A stretch of 64,000 nt of DNA from Sulfurimonas sp. HSL3-2 (GTDB lineage: Bacteria; Campylobacterota; Campylobacteria; Campylobacterales; Sulfurimonadaceae). Shown here in pieces: positions 26,652-34,817 of the stretch. Within the stretch, counting starts at the first letter, position 1, and every line of letters starts with the position of its first letter. The stretch covers positions 496,001 to 560,000 of the forward strand of contig NZ_CP147917.1 of NCBI RefSeq assembly GCF_039645965.1, written 5' to 3'. The translations under genes were made by a program, and so were the position numbers. Under the pieces are notes generated by a model that made no database searches, was not told the DNA's origin, and saw nothing but the letters and a program-made list of their open reading frames with translations.

Positions 26652-28214
26652 ATGTCTTATCTTATGGCCATTGATGCGGGAACGGGAAGCGTAAGAGCGG
26701 TCATATTCGACACGAATGGAAATCAGATAAGCGTCTCCCAACGCGAGTGGACGCATCTTGCAGAAGAGGGCGTAGCAAACAGCATGAGCTTTGACTGTAA
26801 AAGCAACTGGCTGCTTACATGTAAGTGTATAAGCGAAGCTCTCTCTTTGGCAAATCTCAAAGGCGAAGATATAACGGCTCTGAGTGCTACAAGTATGCGT
26901 GAGGGGATCGTCCTTTACGATAATGTGGGCAATGAACTCTTTGCGGTGGCAAATGTGGATGCAAGGGCAGACAAAGAGGTAAAATACCTCAAAGAAAACT
27001 TCCCGGGCATAGAGGAGGAGTTTTACGGGGCTTCTGGTCAGACCTTTGCACTGGGCGCGCTCCCTCGCATCATGTGGCTGAAAAACAACAAGCCCGATGT
27101 TTATGAAAAAGTGGCTTCTATCTCTATGATAGGGGACTGGATACTTTTCAAGCTCAGCGGTATTATTGCGACAGATCCGAGCAACGGCGGGACCACGGGG
27201 ATATTCTCACTAAAAAACAGAGACTGGGACAGCACAATGGCAGGCAGGATCGGTCTGAAAGAGGATATCTTTCCTCCATGTCTTGAGGTCGGAACTCTTA
27301 TGGGAGTTGTCAGCGAAAAAGCATCACAGGAAACGGGACTCTCGACATCAACCAAAGTCGTGATGGGCGGAGGCGATGTGCAGCTGGGTTCAGCTGGACT
27401 TGGTGTCGTAAAAGAGGGGGATGTGGCCATTCTTGGCGGATCTTTCTGGCAGCAGGTGGTCAACATTCCAAGCAGTGTGATCCCTCCAAAAGATATCTCC
27501 GTACGTGTCAATCCGCATGTCGTAAGCGGGCAGTCTCAAGCCGAGGGGATAACCTTTTTCAGCGGTCTCGTGATGAGATGGTTTAGAGATGCGTTTTGCG
27601 ATATGGAAAAGCTTGAAGCAAAAGAGCGCGGAATAGACACCTACGCAGTCTTGGAAGAGAAAGCCAAAGAGGTACCTGTGGGATCATACGGCATTATCCC
27701 GATATTTTCGGACTCTATGAAGTACGGCAAATGGTACCACGCAGCTCCGAGCTTTTTAAACCTTTCCATAGACCCGCTTACATGTAACCGTGCGTCGATG
27801 TTTAGAAGCCTGCAGGAGAATGCGGCGATTGTTTCAAGCATAAATCTGGATAAGATCAAAGAGTTTACGGGTATAGAAATAGACACGGTCGTCTTTGCAG
27901 GAGGAGCGAGTAAGGGTGCGCTTTGGTCACAGATACTCTCAGACGTCACGGGATGCAGGGTCAAGATCCCAAAAGTCACAGAAGCAACGGCACTCGGTGC
28001 TGCCATGGCTGCAGGTGTAGGAGCGGGAATATACAAAGACCTGATCTCTGCCGCCGAGGAGCTTGTAGTCTGGGATAAAAGCTATGAACCCGACATGGAA
28101 AATAAAAAGACCTATGATGAACTGAAAATTAAGTTCAACCACGCTTACGAAGCACAGCTTAAGCTTGTAGACGAGGGTGTCACGACATCAATGTGGAGTG
28201 CTCCGGGATTATAA
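26652..28214 (+). CDS. lsrK: Autoinducer-2 (DPD) kinase homologue, FGGY family
   Basis: 520 residues, aligned in my reading almost end to end with E. coli LsrK: AIDAGTGSVRAVIFDTNGNQ, SMREGIVLY, VDARADKEV, DPSNGGTTG, VMGGGDVQLG, GSFWQQVVN, MRWFRDAFC, FSDSMKYGKWYHAAPSF, VFAGGASKG and the terminus TTSMWSAPGL. FGGY kinases phosphorylate sugars; LsrK phosphorylates the quorum signal precursor DPD/AI-2. No Lsr ABC transporter or LsrR is nearby. Two TTACATGTAA palindromes fall inside the gene (26815, 27778), encoding LTCK and LTCN. Confidence 0.88.
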   Translation: MSYLMAIDAGTGSVRAVIFDTNGNQISVSQREWTHLAEEGVANSMSFDCKSNWLLTCKCISEALSLANLKGEDITALSATSMREGIVLYDNVGNELFAVANVDARADKEVKYLKENFPGIEEEFYGASGQTFALGALPRIMWLKNNKPDVYEKVASISMIGDWILFKLSGIIATDPSNGGTTGIFSLKNRDWDSTMAGRIGLKEDIFPPCLEVGTLMGVVSEKASQETGLSTSTKVVMGGGDVQLGSAGLGVVKEGDVAILGGSFWQQVVNIPSSVIPPKDISVRVNPHVVSGQSQAEGITFFSGLVMRWFRDAFCDMEKLEAKERGIDTYAVLEEKAKEVPVGSYGIIPIFSDSMKYGKWYHAAPSFLNLSIDPLTCNRASMFRSLQENAAIVSSINLDKIKEFTGIEIDTVVFAGGASKGALWSQILSDVTGCRVKIPKVTEATALGAAMAAGVGAGIYKDLISAAEELVVWDKSYEPDMENKKTYDELKIKFNHAYEAQLKLVDEGVTTSMWSAPGL

Positions 28215-28270
28215 AATATAATATATAATCTTGTAATAATCGTGAAATATTTGAGTGCTATATTGTCATC

Positions 28271-30022
28271 ATGCAAACGACACTCACTCAAGTATGGCTG
28301 GACAGATTAGATGTTTTAGATATCGCTTTTCAACCTATACTTAATATTCATACCGGTAAAATATTTGCTGTTGAAGCACTTTTGCGCAATGTCGGTGATG
28401 CCGGGTTTAAATCTATCTTTTCACTTTTTGACACGGTATATAAAGAGGGGGTTCTTTACCCCTTTGATATTAAGCTCAGAGAGAAAGCATTTGAAAAATT
28501 TACAAAAATAGATGGATATAAAAATATCAAACTGTTTTATAACCTCGATAACCGTCTTTTTGAGATCAAAAACTACTCTCATGGAAATACGACCAGACTC
28601 CTGGAAAAGTTCGATATCTCTAAAGACAATATCTGTTTTGAAATATCCGAACGTCATGAGATAACACAGGAATGCGATATAACCACTGTCTTAAGACACT
28701 ATCAGGAAGAAAACTTTTGTATAGCGATAGATGATTTCGGAGTGGGCCATTCAGGGTATAAACTCCTTTATGAAAGCACGCCGGAGGTCATCAAGATAGA
28801 CAGGTTTTTCTTAAGCGGCATTGAGAAAAATCTGAAAAAGAAACTGCTTGTGCGAAACATAACAAATCTGGCGGTGCAGTTTGGTATAAAAGTGATTGCC
28901 GAGGGTATAGAGACAAGAGAAGAGCTGCTTACATGTAAAGATATAGGATGCCATTTTATCCAAGGCTATCTGATCCAAAGACCGACGCAAAACACGCAAG
29001 AGATACGTTATGAGTATGAAGAGATCATAGATATCCTACATAATGATAAAAGAACAAACGATATAAACTCTCAAATAAATCCCTATGTAGACAGAGCAAA
29101 ACCTTTTGATGTAAAGACAAAGACGGCAGATGTGTTGCAATATCTCAAAGAGAACCCAACCGTAAGCGTCATGCCTATTATTAACTCCCTTGAAGAACCG
29201 CTTGGAGTGCTGCAGGACAAGGAGATAAAAAACTTTTTATACTCGCCTTACGGGATGTCTCTTTTAAACAATGACTTCACACAAAAGACAAAACTGAAAA
29301 ATCTGATGACTCCATGCGCAACAGCGGATATCAACAGTGACATATCCACGATAATAGAACTATTTTCAAACAACCCGGAATCAGTCGGCATACTCATAAC
29401 TAAAAACTCCAAGTATCTTGGTTTTTTGTCCGCACGTGCGATCATTACCATCATGAACGAACAAAACCTCATATTTGCCAGGGAACAAAATCCGCTTACG
29501 AAACTACCCGGTAATATCGCTATTGACCGCTATCTTTCAAATATCTCAGACGATAACTGCATCTTGTGTTACCTTGATCTTGATAATTTCAAAGCCTACA
29601 ACGATAATTACGGATTTAGAAACGGAGACAGGGTGATCATGCTTTTTGCAGATATCTTAAAACAGAAACTGCCCAATGAGTTCTTTAAAGCACATATCGG
29701 CGGGGATGATTTCTTTGTTGCCGTAAAGTTTCATAAACAAGATGAGCTGCCATACGTGGATGCCATCAAAAAGTGTATAGATAAATTTTCCGAAGATGTG
29801 AAAGCGTTTTATAGTCAAGAGGACAAAGAAAGAGGGTACATCGTCTCAAAAGACAGGGAAGGAAATACAAAAGAGTTTGATCTTTTAAGTGTCAGCGCTT
29901 CTGTCATAGTCGTAAAATCAAAAACAAGAAGAGATCTGGAGAGTATAAATCTGGTGCTATCTTCTCAAAAGAAGATCGCAAAAAAAGATCAGGGGAAGAT
30001 CTGTATCAGCAGTTTGTTATAG
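28271..30022 (+). CDS. EAL-CBS-GGDEF cyclic-di-GMP protein with altered GGDDF site
   Basis: 583 residues, cytoplasmic. The EAL domain comes first (~15-250; VEALLRN, DDFGVGHSGYKLL, EGIETREEL), then a CBS pair (~275-400; NPTVSVMPIINSLEE, LMTPCATADINSDIS), then a C-terminal GGDEF domain (~405-575; CYLDLDNFKAYNDNYGF). The last's active site reads HIGGDDFFVAV, a conservative GGDEF to GGDDF change. CBS pairs commonly bind adenine nucleotides, so energy status might control turnover. The gene appears monocistronic, with AT-rich promoter-like sequence just upstream. Confidence 0.9.
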   Translation: MQTTLTQVWLDRLDVLDIAFQPILNIHTGKIFAVEALLRNVGDAGFKSIFSLFDTVYKEGVLYPFDIKLREKAFEKFTKIDGYKNIKLFYNLDNRLFEIKNYSHGNTTRLLEKFDISKDNICFEISERHEITQECDITTVLRHYQEENFCIAIDDFGVGHSGYKLLYESTPEVIKIDRFFLSGIEKNLKKKLLVRNITNLAVQFGIKVIAEGIETREELLTCKDIGCHFIQGYLIQRPTQNTQEIRYEYEEIIDILHNDKRTNDINSQINPYVDRAKPFDVKTKTADVLQYLKENPTVSVMPIINSLEEPLGVLQDKEIKNFLYSPYGMSLLNNDFTQKTKLKNLMTPCATADINSDISTIIELFSNNPESVGILITKNSKYLGFLSARAIITIMNEQNLIFAREQNPLTKLPGNIAIDRYLSNISDDNCILCYLDLDNFKAYNDNYGFRNGDRVIMLFADILKQKLPNEFFKAHIGGDDFFVAVKFHKQDELPYVDAIKKCIDKFSEDVKAFYSQEDKERGYIVSKDREGNTKEFDLLSVSASVIVVKSKTRRDLESINLVLSSQKKIAKKDQGKICISSLL

Positions 30023-30052
30023 GATCAGACACTCTTTTAAGAGTTGCTGATC
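30023..30052. terminator. Bidirectional hairpin between convergent genes
   Basis: GATCAG-ac-ACTCTT TT AAGAGT-tg-CTGATC forms two 6-bp stems separated by a 2-base internal mismatch. It lies at the convergent junction of the EAL-CBS-GGDEF gene and the SnoaL-like gene, overlapping the latter's stop. It probably serves both directions. Confidence 0.55.
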
Positions 30053-30435
30053 TGTTTGTAAAGTGAGTTTAGGTCACCTAGAACGTTAATACTTACTATC
30101 TTTCCGTCTTTAAAACGGAAAAAAGCCGCACCCGCATAACTGATACGTTTTTGCGTAGCTTCATAGTTAAGCAATCTTCCTGAATGTGTACCGGAATAGG
30201 TCACATAGGCGGTTGCGATATTGCCTTCGGAGATAAGGATCTCAACGGCATGATAAAGGTTTGGAAACGCTTCATGCAACATGTTTGCATATTCTTTGAA
30301 GCCGTCTATACCGTTGGCTACTATATCTAAAGAACCGCGGAAGCGGACATCTTTGTCGAGTAATTGATCTGCTTTTGTAAAATCATGACTATTCCACATA
30401 GCATAATATTCACTCACAAGTTGTTTGTTGTCCAT
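30037..30435 (-). CDS. SnoaL/NTF2-like protein
   Basis: 132 residues with the SnoaL-type ester-cyclase/NTF2 fold pattern: LVSEYYAMWNSHDFTKADQLLDKDVRFRGS, then DGFKEYANMLHEAFPNLYHAVEILI, then FFRFKDGKIVSINVLGD. The family includes small-molecule cyclases and many ligand-binding proteins of unknown role; no substrate can be inferred. It follows the 81-residue gene after a 9-base gap, so probably shares its transcript. Confidence 0.8.
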   Translation of the reverse strand: MDNKQLVSEYYAMWNSHDFTKADQLLDKDVRFRGSLDIVANGIDGFKEYANMLHEAFPNLYHAVEILISEGNIATAYVTYSGTHSGRLLNYEATQKRISYAGAAFFRFKDGKIVSINVLGDLNSLYKQISNS

Positions 30436-30444
30436 AGCTCTTCT

Positions 30445-30690
30445 TTAATCTATATAATTTTTTTTATGACCAAACTTTTCTACTGAAGGGTATTCATCGT
30501 CAAAGTCGTCCATATCGTCATAGTCATCATAATTGATAGAGAAGATTCTCTCATAGCCTTTTTTTTCAAGCTCGTCGTCAATTATTTGTGTTTCATAACC
30601 TTTGCTCTTGCAAAGTTCTAAGATTTCAGCAATATCTTCTGAATCAACGCCGTAAAGTTCCATTTCTAATTTAATATCAGAAATTTTCAT
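30445..30690 (-). CDS. Acidic small protein of unknown function (81 aa)
   Basis: 81 residues, strongly acidic in the C-terminal third (a run of D/Y residues around NYDDYDDMDDFDDE). No signal peptide or membrane segment. The N-terminal half looks like a small alpha/beta unit (DSEDIAEILELCKSKGYETQII). AGAGGA precedes the ATG at good spacing. It is first in a unit with the SnoaL-like gene, and immediately upstream on the same strand is a hairpin-plus-T-run, so it may be controlled by a leader RNA. Family not recognised. Confidence 0.65.
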   Translation of the reverse strand: MKISDIKLEMELYGVDSEDIAEILELCKSKGYETQIIDDELEKKGYERIFSINYDDYDDMDDFDDEYPSVEKFGHKKNYID

Positions 30691-30700
30691 TCGTTCCTCT

Positions 30701-30734
30701 TAAAAAACAATAAAAATAGTAGCCTTAAGACTAC
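30701..30734 (-). terminator. Intrinsic terminator or attenuator hairpin upstream of the 81-aa gene
   Basis: On the minus strand the RNA reads GUAGUC-UUAA-GGCUAC (6 bp with one G-U pair), followed by UAUUUUUAUUGUUUUUU. It ends only ~11 bases before the 81-aa start codon. It could terminate a short upstream transcript or act as an attenuator. Confidence 0.6.
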
Positions 30735-30822
30735 CATGAAAAGTTTGATTGTCAATCAAACACAGACATAAAAAACTAAATCAAAGACCTGACTCAATAG
30801 CAAAGTGCTATTAATGTTTGAG
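30703..30822 (-). ncRNA. Candidate small RNA or structured leader upstream of the 81-aa gene
   Basis: On the minus strand a TATAAT (plus-strand ATTATA at 30829-30834) would start RNA near 30822. Three successive stems follow: AATAGCA-CTT-TGCTATT (30796-30812, with possible outer ACTCA/TGAGT pairing), GTTTGATT-GAC-AATCAAAC (30743-30761) and the terminator hairpin at 30719-30734 with its T-run. The ~120-base unit thus has a promoter-like element, structure and terminator but no convincing ORF. I recognise no known RNA family. Confidence 0.4.
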
Positions 30823-30911
30823 TAGGAAATTATACAATATTTTGTAATTTTTTATAGTAACTCTTAATTTTTTTAATGATAGAATCTATTTAAAATATAT
30901 TGGAGTCACAC

Positions 30912-32627
30912 GTGAAAGAAAATTCTGAAGTCTTAGCATTAAAATACCGTCCGAACAGTTTTGAAGAGCTTATCGGACAGGAAGCTATCTCTCAGACGCT
31001 TTCACTTGCTCTTGATTCAAAACGTCTTTCACATGCCTACCTTTTTTCAGGTCTTAGAGGAAGCGGGAAGACTTCAACGGCACGTATCTTTGCAAAAGCA
31101 CTCATCTGTGACAACGGGCCAACGTCCAATCCATGCGGAGCATGTGTTCATTGTTCGATGGCTGAGCAGAACCGCCATATTGACATCATAGAGATGGATG
31201 CGGCTTCAAATCGCGGGATCGACGATATCCGTGATCTTGTAGAGCAGACAAAGTACAAACCGGCATCGGCGGGGTATAAGATATTTATCATCGATGAGGT
31301 CCATATGCTCACCCCTCCTGCATTCAATGCGCTTTTAAAGACGCTTGAAGAGCCGCCGGAATATGTGAAGTTTATCTTAGCGACGACAGACCCTTTGAAA
31401 CTCCCGGCTACCATACTTTCGCGTACCCAGCATTTCAGGTTTAAACGTATCGCTCCTTTAAAAGTGGTGCATCACCTCTCGCATATCCTTCATCTTGAAA
31501 ACATCGAGTATGAGCCTCAAGCTTTGGAGATACTCGCACGCAGTGGGAATGGAAGTCTTCGTGATACGCTGACCCTTTTAGATCAGGCGATCATCTACTC
31601 AAAAAACTTTGTTGATGTCAAAACAGTCACCGATATGCTGGGGCTTGTGGATCCTAACTTTATCGCAGATATCTTTAAAGCGGTGTTTGCAAAAGACTAC
31701 GCGGCTTTAGTCGAGTACACAAAGGTCCTTGAAGATTATGAAGCGGAGATGGTGGTCGATGAGCTTATCTCTTATCTTAAGGAGAGGATGTTTGCACAGG
31801 ATTCACTCTTTTCTACACTGATTTTAGACAGATTTTTCAGGATACTCAGTGATTCAAAAAGCTTGTTCGCCATCAATGCAGACGGCAGTTTCGTACTTTC
31901 ACTTCTCTTTTTCAAGATGGTCGAAGCTCTTCGTGTAAAAGAGATAGATCAGATGATAGAGTCTTTGCAAAAAGAGGTCAAACGTGTCGATATCGTCAAC
32001 GTAGAGATCCCTGTTCAAAAACTTGAAGAACCTGTAGTAAGAGAAGAAGTGCAGCCGATAAAAGAAGCGGAATCTATACAAGAGGAAGCGGAGCAGGTTT
32101 CTATGCCTGAGCCTGAACCTGTATATGCAGAAGAGGTGGTCGAAGAGTCAAAAGATGACGAGTCTCTGAAAAAATATGAAGAGCTGGTCGCTAGCATCAT
32201 GGACAGAAACATGGAACTGGGCGAGTGTTTTGTCAAACATATCCGCTACGTCTCTTTTGAAGACGGAGTCCTCACATGGGAAAGCTGTGTCGATGAGGAT
32301 TGTAAAAAAGCTTTGAGCAGGGGCTTTAGCGTTATCAAACAGCTTGTTCGTGAAGTGTTCGGATTTGAGACGACTATGAAAAATCTTCCATGCAGTAAGA
32401 CAGCAGAGGAACCCGCACCTGTACAACAGGAACCGGAGGAACAACCACAACCCTCCTCAATGGTCGAAGAGAATGAAGTCGGAACTGGAAGCTGTGTGAC
32501 GAACTGTTCAGAGGGTGATGAATCGGTAAAGGAGTTTGACGGTGCTACGATACTTGACGAGCCTATGATCCAAAAGGCTACAGAGATATTTGAGGCTACG
32601 AAGATAACCGTTCAGTCTAAAATCTAA
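30912..32627 (+). CDS. dnaX: DNA polymerase III subunits gamma/tau
   Basis: 571 residues from GTG 30912, which has GGAG at 30902-30905; an in-frame TTG at 30900 would remove that ribosome site from the leader. The clamp-loader AAA+ core has KYRPNSFEELIGQE, Walker A GLRGSGKTSTA, a zinc cluster (CDNGPTSNPCGACVHC), Walker B IIDEVHML and the sensor ATTDPLKLPATILSR. Domain III follows to ~residue 360. The C-terminal ~210 residues are Glu/Pro-rich and then a tau-like small domain. The gene is followed 2 bases later by an MFS transporter gene. Confidence 0.96.
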   Translation: MKENSEVLALKYRPNSFEELIGQEAISQTLSLALDSKRLSHAYLFSGLRGSGKTSTARIFAKALICDNGPTSNPCGACVHCSMAEQNRHIDIIEMDAASNRGIDDIRDLVEQTKYKPASAGYKIFIIDEVHMLTPPAFNALLKTLEEPPEYVKFILATTDPLKLPATILSRTQHFRFKRIAPLKVVHHLSHILHLENIEYEPQALEILARSGNGSLRDTLTLLDQAIIYSKNFVDVKTVTDMLGLVDPNFIADIFKAVFAKDYAALVEYTKVLEDYEAEMVVDELISYLKERMFAQDSLFSTLILDRFFRILSDSKSLFAINADGSFVLSLLFFKMVEALRVKEIDQMIESLQKEVKRVDIVNVEIPVQKLEEPVVREEVQPIKEAESIQEEAEQVSMPEPEPVYAEEVVEESKDDESLKKYEELVASIMDRNMELGECFVKHIRYVSFEDGVLTWESCVDEDCKKALSRGFSVIKQLVREVFGFETTMKNLPCSKTAEEPAPVQQEPEEQPQPSSMVEENEVGTGSCVTNCSEGDESVKEFDGATILDEPMIQKATEIFEATKITVQSKI

Positions 32628-32629
32628 TT

Positions 32630-33829
32630 TTGAATAAAAAAAGAGTATCTGTCAAAAAAAAGTATGCCATACATGGCTTCTTTATCTCCATCGCTACGAC
32701 TATCGCCGAGCCTGCAACCATCCTGCCTTTGATGGTCAGTTTCTTTGGCGGCTCCCATCTTCTTATCGGTTTTTTCAGCTCACTTATAAAAGGCGGAGCT
32801 ATCCTGGTTCAGCTCTTTGCTGCATTTTATGCACAGAGCTATCCGCGCATGATGCCCTATCTTTACCGCGTCTTTGCAGCACGTTTCTTCGCTTGGTTCG
32901 GCATAGGATTTGTTATCTTCTTTTTTGGAGAGAAACATCCGAACATCGCATTGGCAAGTATTGGAGTAGGGCTGTTTATCTTCTCGTTTGCCGCAGGATT
33001 CGGCGCTGTCTATTTTAACGAGATAGTAGCCAAAGTATTTACCAATAAAAACCGCGGAAAAGCTATAGCTAACAGACAGTTCTTTATGGGGCTTGGTTCT
33101 ATCATCAGCGGGGGGATCGCTGGATGGATCATGTCTATCTATGAAGCCCCTCACTCTTTTGGAGTGCTCTACATGTTCAGCGCCGTGCTGATGCTTCTTG
33201 GCATCTATGCTTTTGCGACCATAGAGGAACCCGTAAAGGAACAGGTGAGCCAAAAAGAGGAGAAGTTCAGACACTTTTTGAAAAACAGTTTTGTAACTCT
33301 GAGACAAGATGAAAGACTCAGGGATCAGATCCTTGTATATCTGATCTCCTACACCTATCTTCTTTCTCTGCCTTTTATCATCCTTGATGTCAAAGAGCAG
33401 ATAGAACTTAGCGGTCTTATCATCGGAGGACTGATCACGGCGCAGATGGTCGGAGGGATGATAAGTAATATCCTGTGGGGATATCTCTCCTCGAACAGGT
33501 ATATCATTCATACCGGATTCGCTTTACATATAACAGCTTTGGCGATCTTACTCTTTAATAAAAGCGAGGAGAGCTATTTTTTAGTCTTCTTTCTTATCGG
33601 TGCTGCAATGGACGGACTTCGTCTGGCATTTTCAAATATGATCCTTATCATCGCTCCCGAGCACAAACGTCCCGTTTATATAGCACTTCAGTCCAATCTG
33701 ACTTCGATAGGACTTTTCTTTCCGATACTCGGTGCCTTGGTCGTGGATAATTTCGGATATCAGACACTTTACAGTTTTACTATTGTAACCTTAAGTATAG
33801 GATTTTTGTTCTCACTGAAACTAAAATGA
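32630..33829 (+). CDS. MFS-type transporter
   Basis: 399 residues with about 12 hydrophobic helices, split by a charged central loop (~195-225; EEPVKEQVSQKEEKFRHF), the typical 6+6 layout. N-terminal helix pairs (GGSHLLIGFFSSLIKGG) and the segment NKNRGKAIANRQFF between helices 4 and 5 support a major facilitator. Substrate unknown. The start is TTG at 32630, two bases after the dnaX stop and without a strong ribosome site, so translation may rely on coupling to dnaX. Confidence 0.85.
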   Translation: MNKKRVSVKKKYAIHGFFISIATTIAEPATILPLMVSFFGGSHLLIGFFSSLIKGGAILVQLFAAFYAQSYPRMMPYLYRVFAARFFAWFGIGFVIFFFGEKHPNIALASIGVGLFIFSFAAGFGAVYFNEIVAKVFTNKNRGKAIANRQFFMGLGSIISGGIAGWIMSIYEAPHSFGVLYMFSAVLMLLGIYAFATIEEPVKEQVSQKEEKFRHFLKNSFVTLRQDERLRDQILVYLISYTYLLSLPFIILDVKEQIELSGLIIGGLITAQMVGGMISNILWGYLSSNRYIIHTGFALHITALAILLFNKSEESYFLVFFLIGAAMDGLRLAFSNMILIIAPEHKRPVYIALQSNLTSIGLFFPILGALVVDNFGYQTLYSFTIVTLSIGFLFSLKLK

Positions 33830-33857
33830 GTCTGCTGTACAGCAGAGAGAAGGAGAG

Positions 33858-34817
33858 ATGAGTTTGAAGCTGACATTTTTGGGCACGAGTGCGGGAAAGC
33901 CGACCAAAGAGAGAAACGTGTCTGCACTTGCACTGGAGTTTGACCAGCAGCGGGGATGGTATCTTTTTGACTGCGGTGAAGGGACACAGCGCCAGATCAC
34001 ATGCAGCAGACTCTCCCTTGAAAAACTTGATGCCATCTTTATCACGCATCTGCACGGAGACCATTACTACGGTCTTCCCGGACTGCTCGCCAGTAAAACG
34101 CTTGACAGCTCTGTGACGCCTTTGTCTATCTTTGCTCCAAAAGGGCTTAGAAAATTTCTCGAATCTGCCCTGAATATCTCCGAAGAGCACCTTGGATACA
34201 ACCTCACTATTATCGAGTATATGCCTCAGGAGGAGTTTGTTTTTGATAAGTTCACTATAAAAGTCCTGCCTCTTGTCCATTCCAAAGAGAGTGCAGCTTT
34301 TTATATTCAAGAAAACGATATCAGTAACAGACTCGATGAAGAAAAACTGAGACATGCGGGATTCGAACCTTCGCCTCTTTACGGTGAGATCAAAAGAGGA
34401 AAGAGTCTCTTAATAGACGGAAAAAAAGTGGATGCCAAAGAGTTTATGTTAGATGTCGTGCCTGGACGGTCCATTATTATCGCCGGAGACAACAGCCGTC
34501 CCGATGTTCTTGGCAGCTATCTTGAAGATCTGGACCTGCTTGTACATGAGTGTACCTACACACAGGATGTCTATGATAAGCTTGAAAGAAAACTCCTGCA
34601 TACAACGGCAAGAGATCTCGGTATTGCCGTTAAAAACGGGGGTGTGAAAAATCTTATCGCCAATCATATCAACCCGCGCTATAACAAAGATAACACGTTA
34701 GGGACACAGCTCCTCTACGATGAGATACGATCTGCTTTTGATGGCGGACTTTTTATCGCCGATGATTTTGACAGCTACTATCTTAACAGGGACGGCTCGG
34801 TCTCTGTTGTCTCTTAG
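33858..34817 (+). CDS. rnz: Ribonuclease Z
   Basis: 319 residues of metallo-beta-lactamase fold. The RNase Z-type start is LKLTFLGTSAGKPTKERNVSA. The metal motif is FITHLHGDHYYGLPGLL (H-x-H-x-D-H), and further ligands lie in LPLVHSKES, IIAGDNSRPD and IANHINPRY. It trims tRNA 3' ends endonucleolytically. GAGAGAAGGAGAG precedes the ATG. The TAG stop shares TTAG with the convergent radical SAM gene's stop. Confidence 0.95.
   Translation: MSLKLTFLGTSAGKPTKERNVSALALEFDQQRGWYLFDCGEGTQRQITCSRLSLEKLDAIFITHLHGDHYYGLPGLLASKTLDSSVTPLSIFAPKGLRKFLESALNISEEHLGYNLTIIEYMPQEEFVFDKFTIKVLPLVHSKESAAFYIQENDISNRLDEEKLRHAGFEPSPLYGEIKRGKSLLIDGKKVDAKEFMLDVVPGRSIIIAGDNSRPDVLGSYLEDLDLLVHECTYTQDVYDKLERKLLHTTARDLGIAVKNGGVKNLIANHINPRYNKDNTLGTQLLYDEIRSAFDGGLFIADDFDSYYLNRDGSVSVVS

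Noticed and set aside
27101-28036. Two antisense frames of about 130 codons
   Set aside because: Both lie opposite lsrK, whose conserved motifs occupy the coding strand.
32780-33511. A 243-codon open frame on the minus strand
   Set aside because: It is antisense to the MFS transporter gene, has no ribosome site and no recognisable protein features.
33780-34355. A 191-codon open frame on the minus strand
   Set aside because: Antisense to rnz, which has complete catalytic motifs; low-complexity basic composition without family features.
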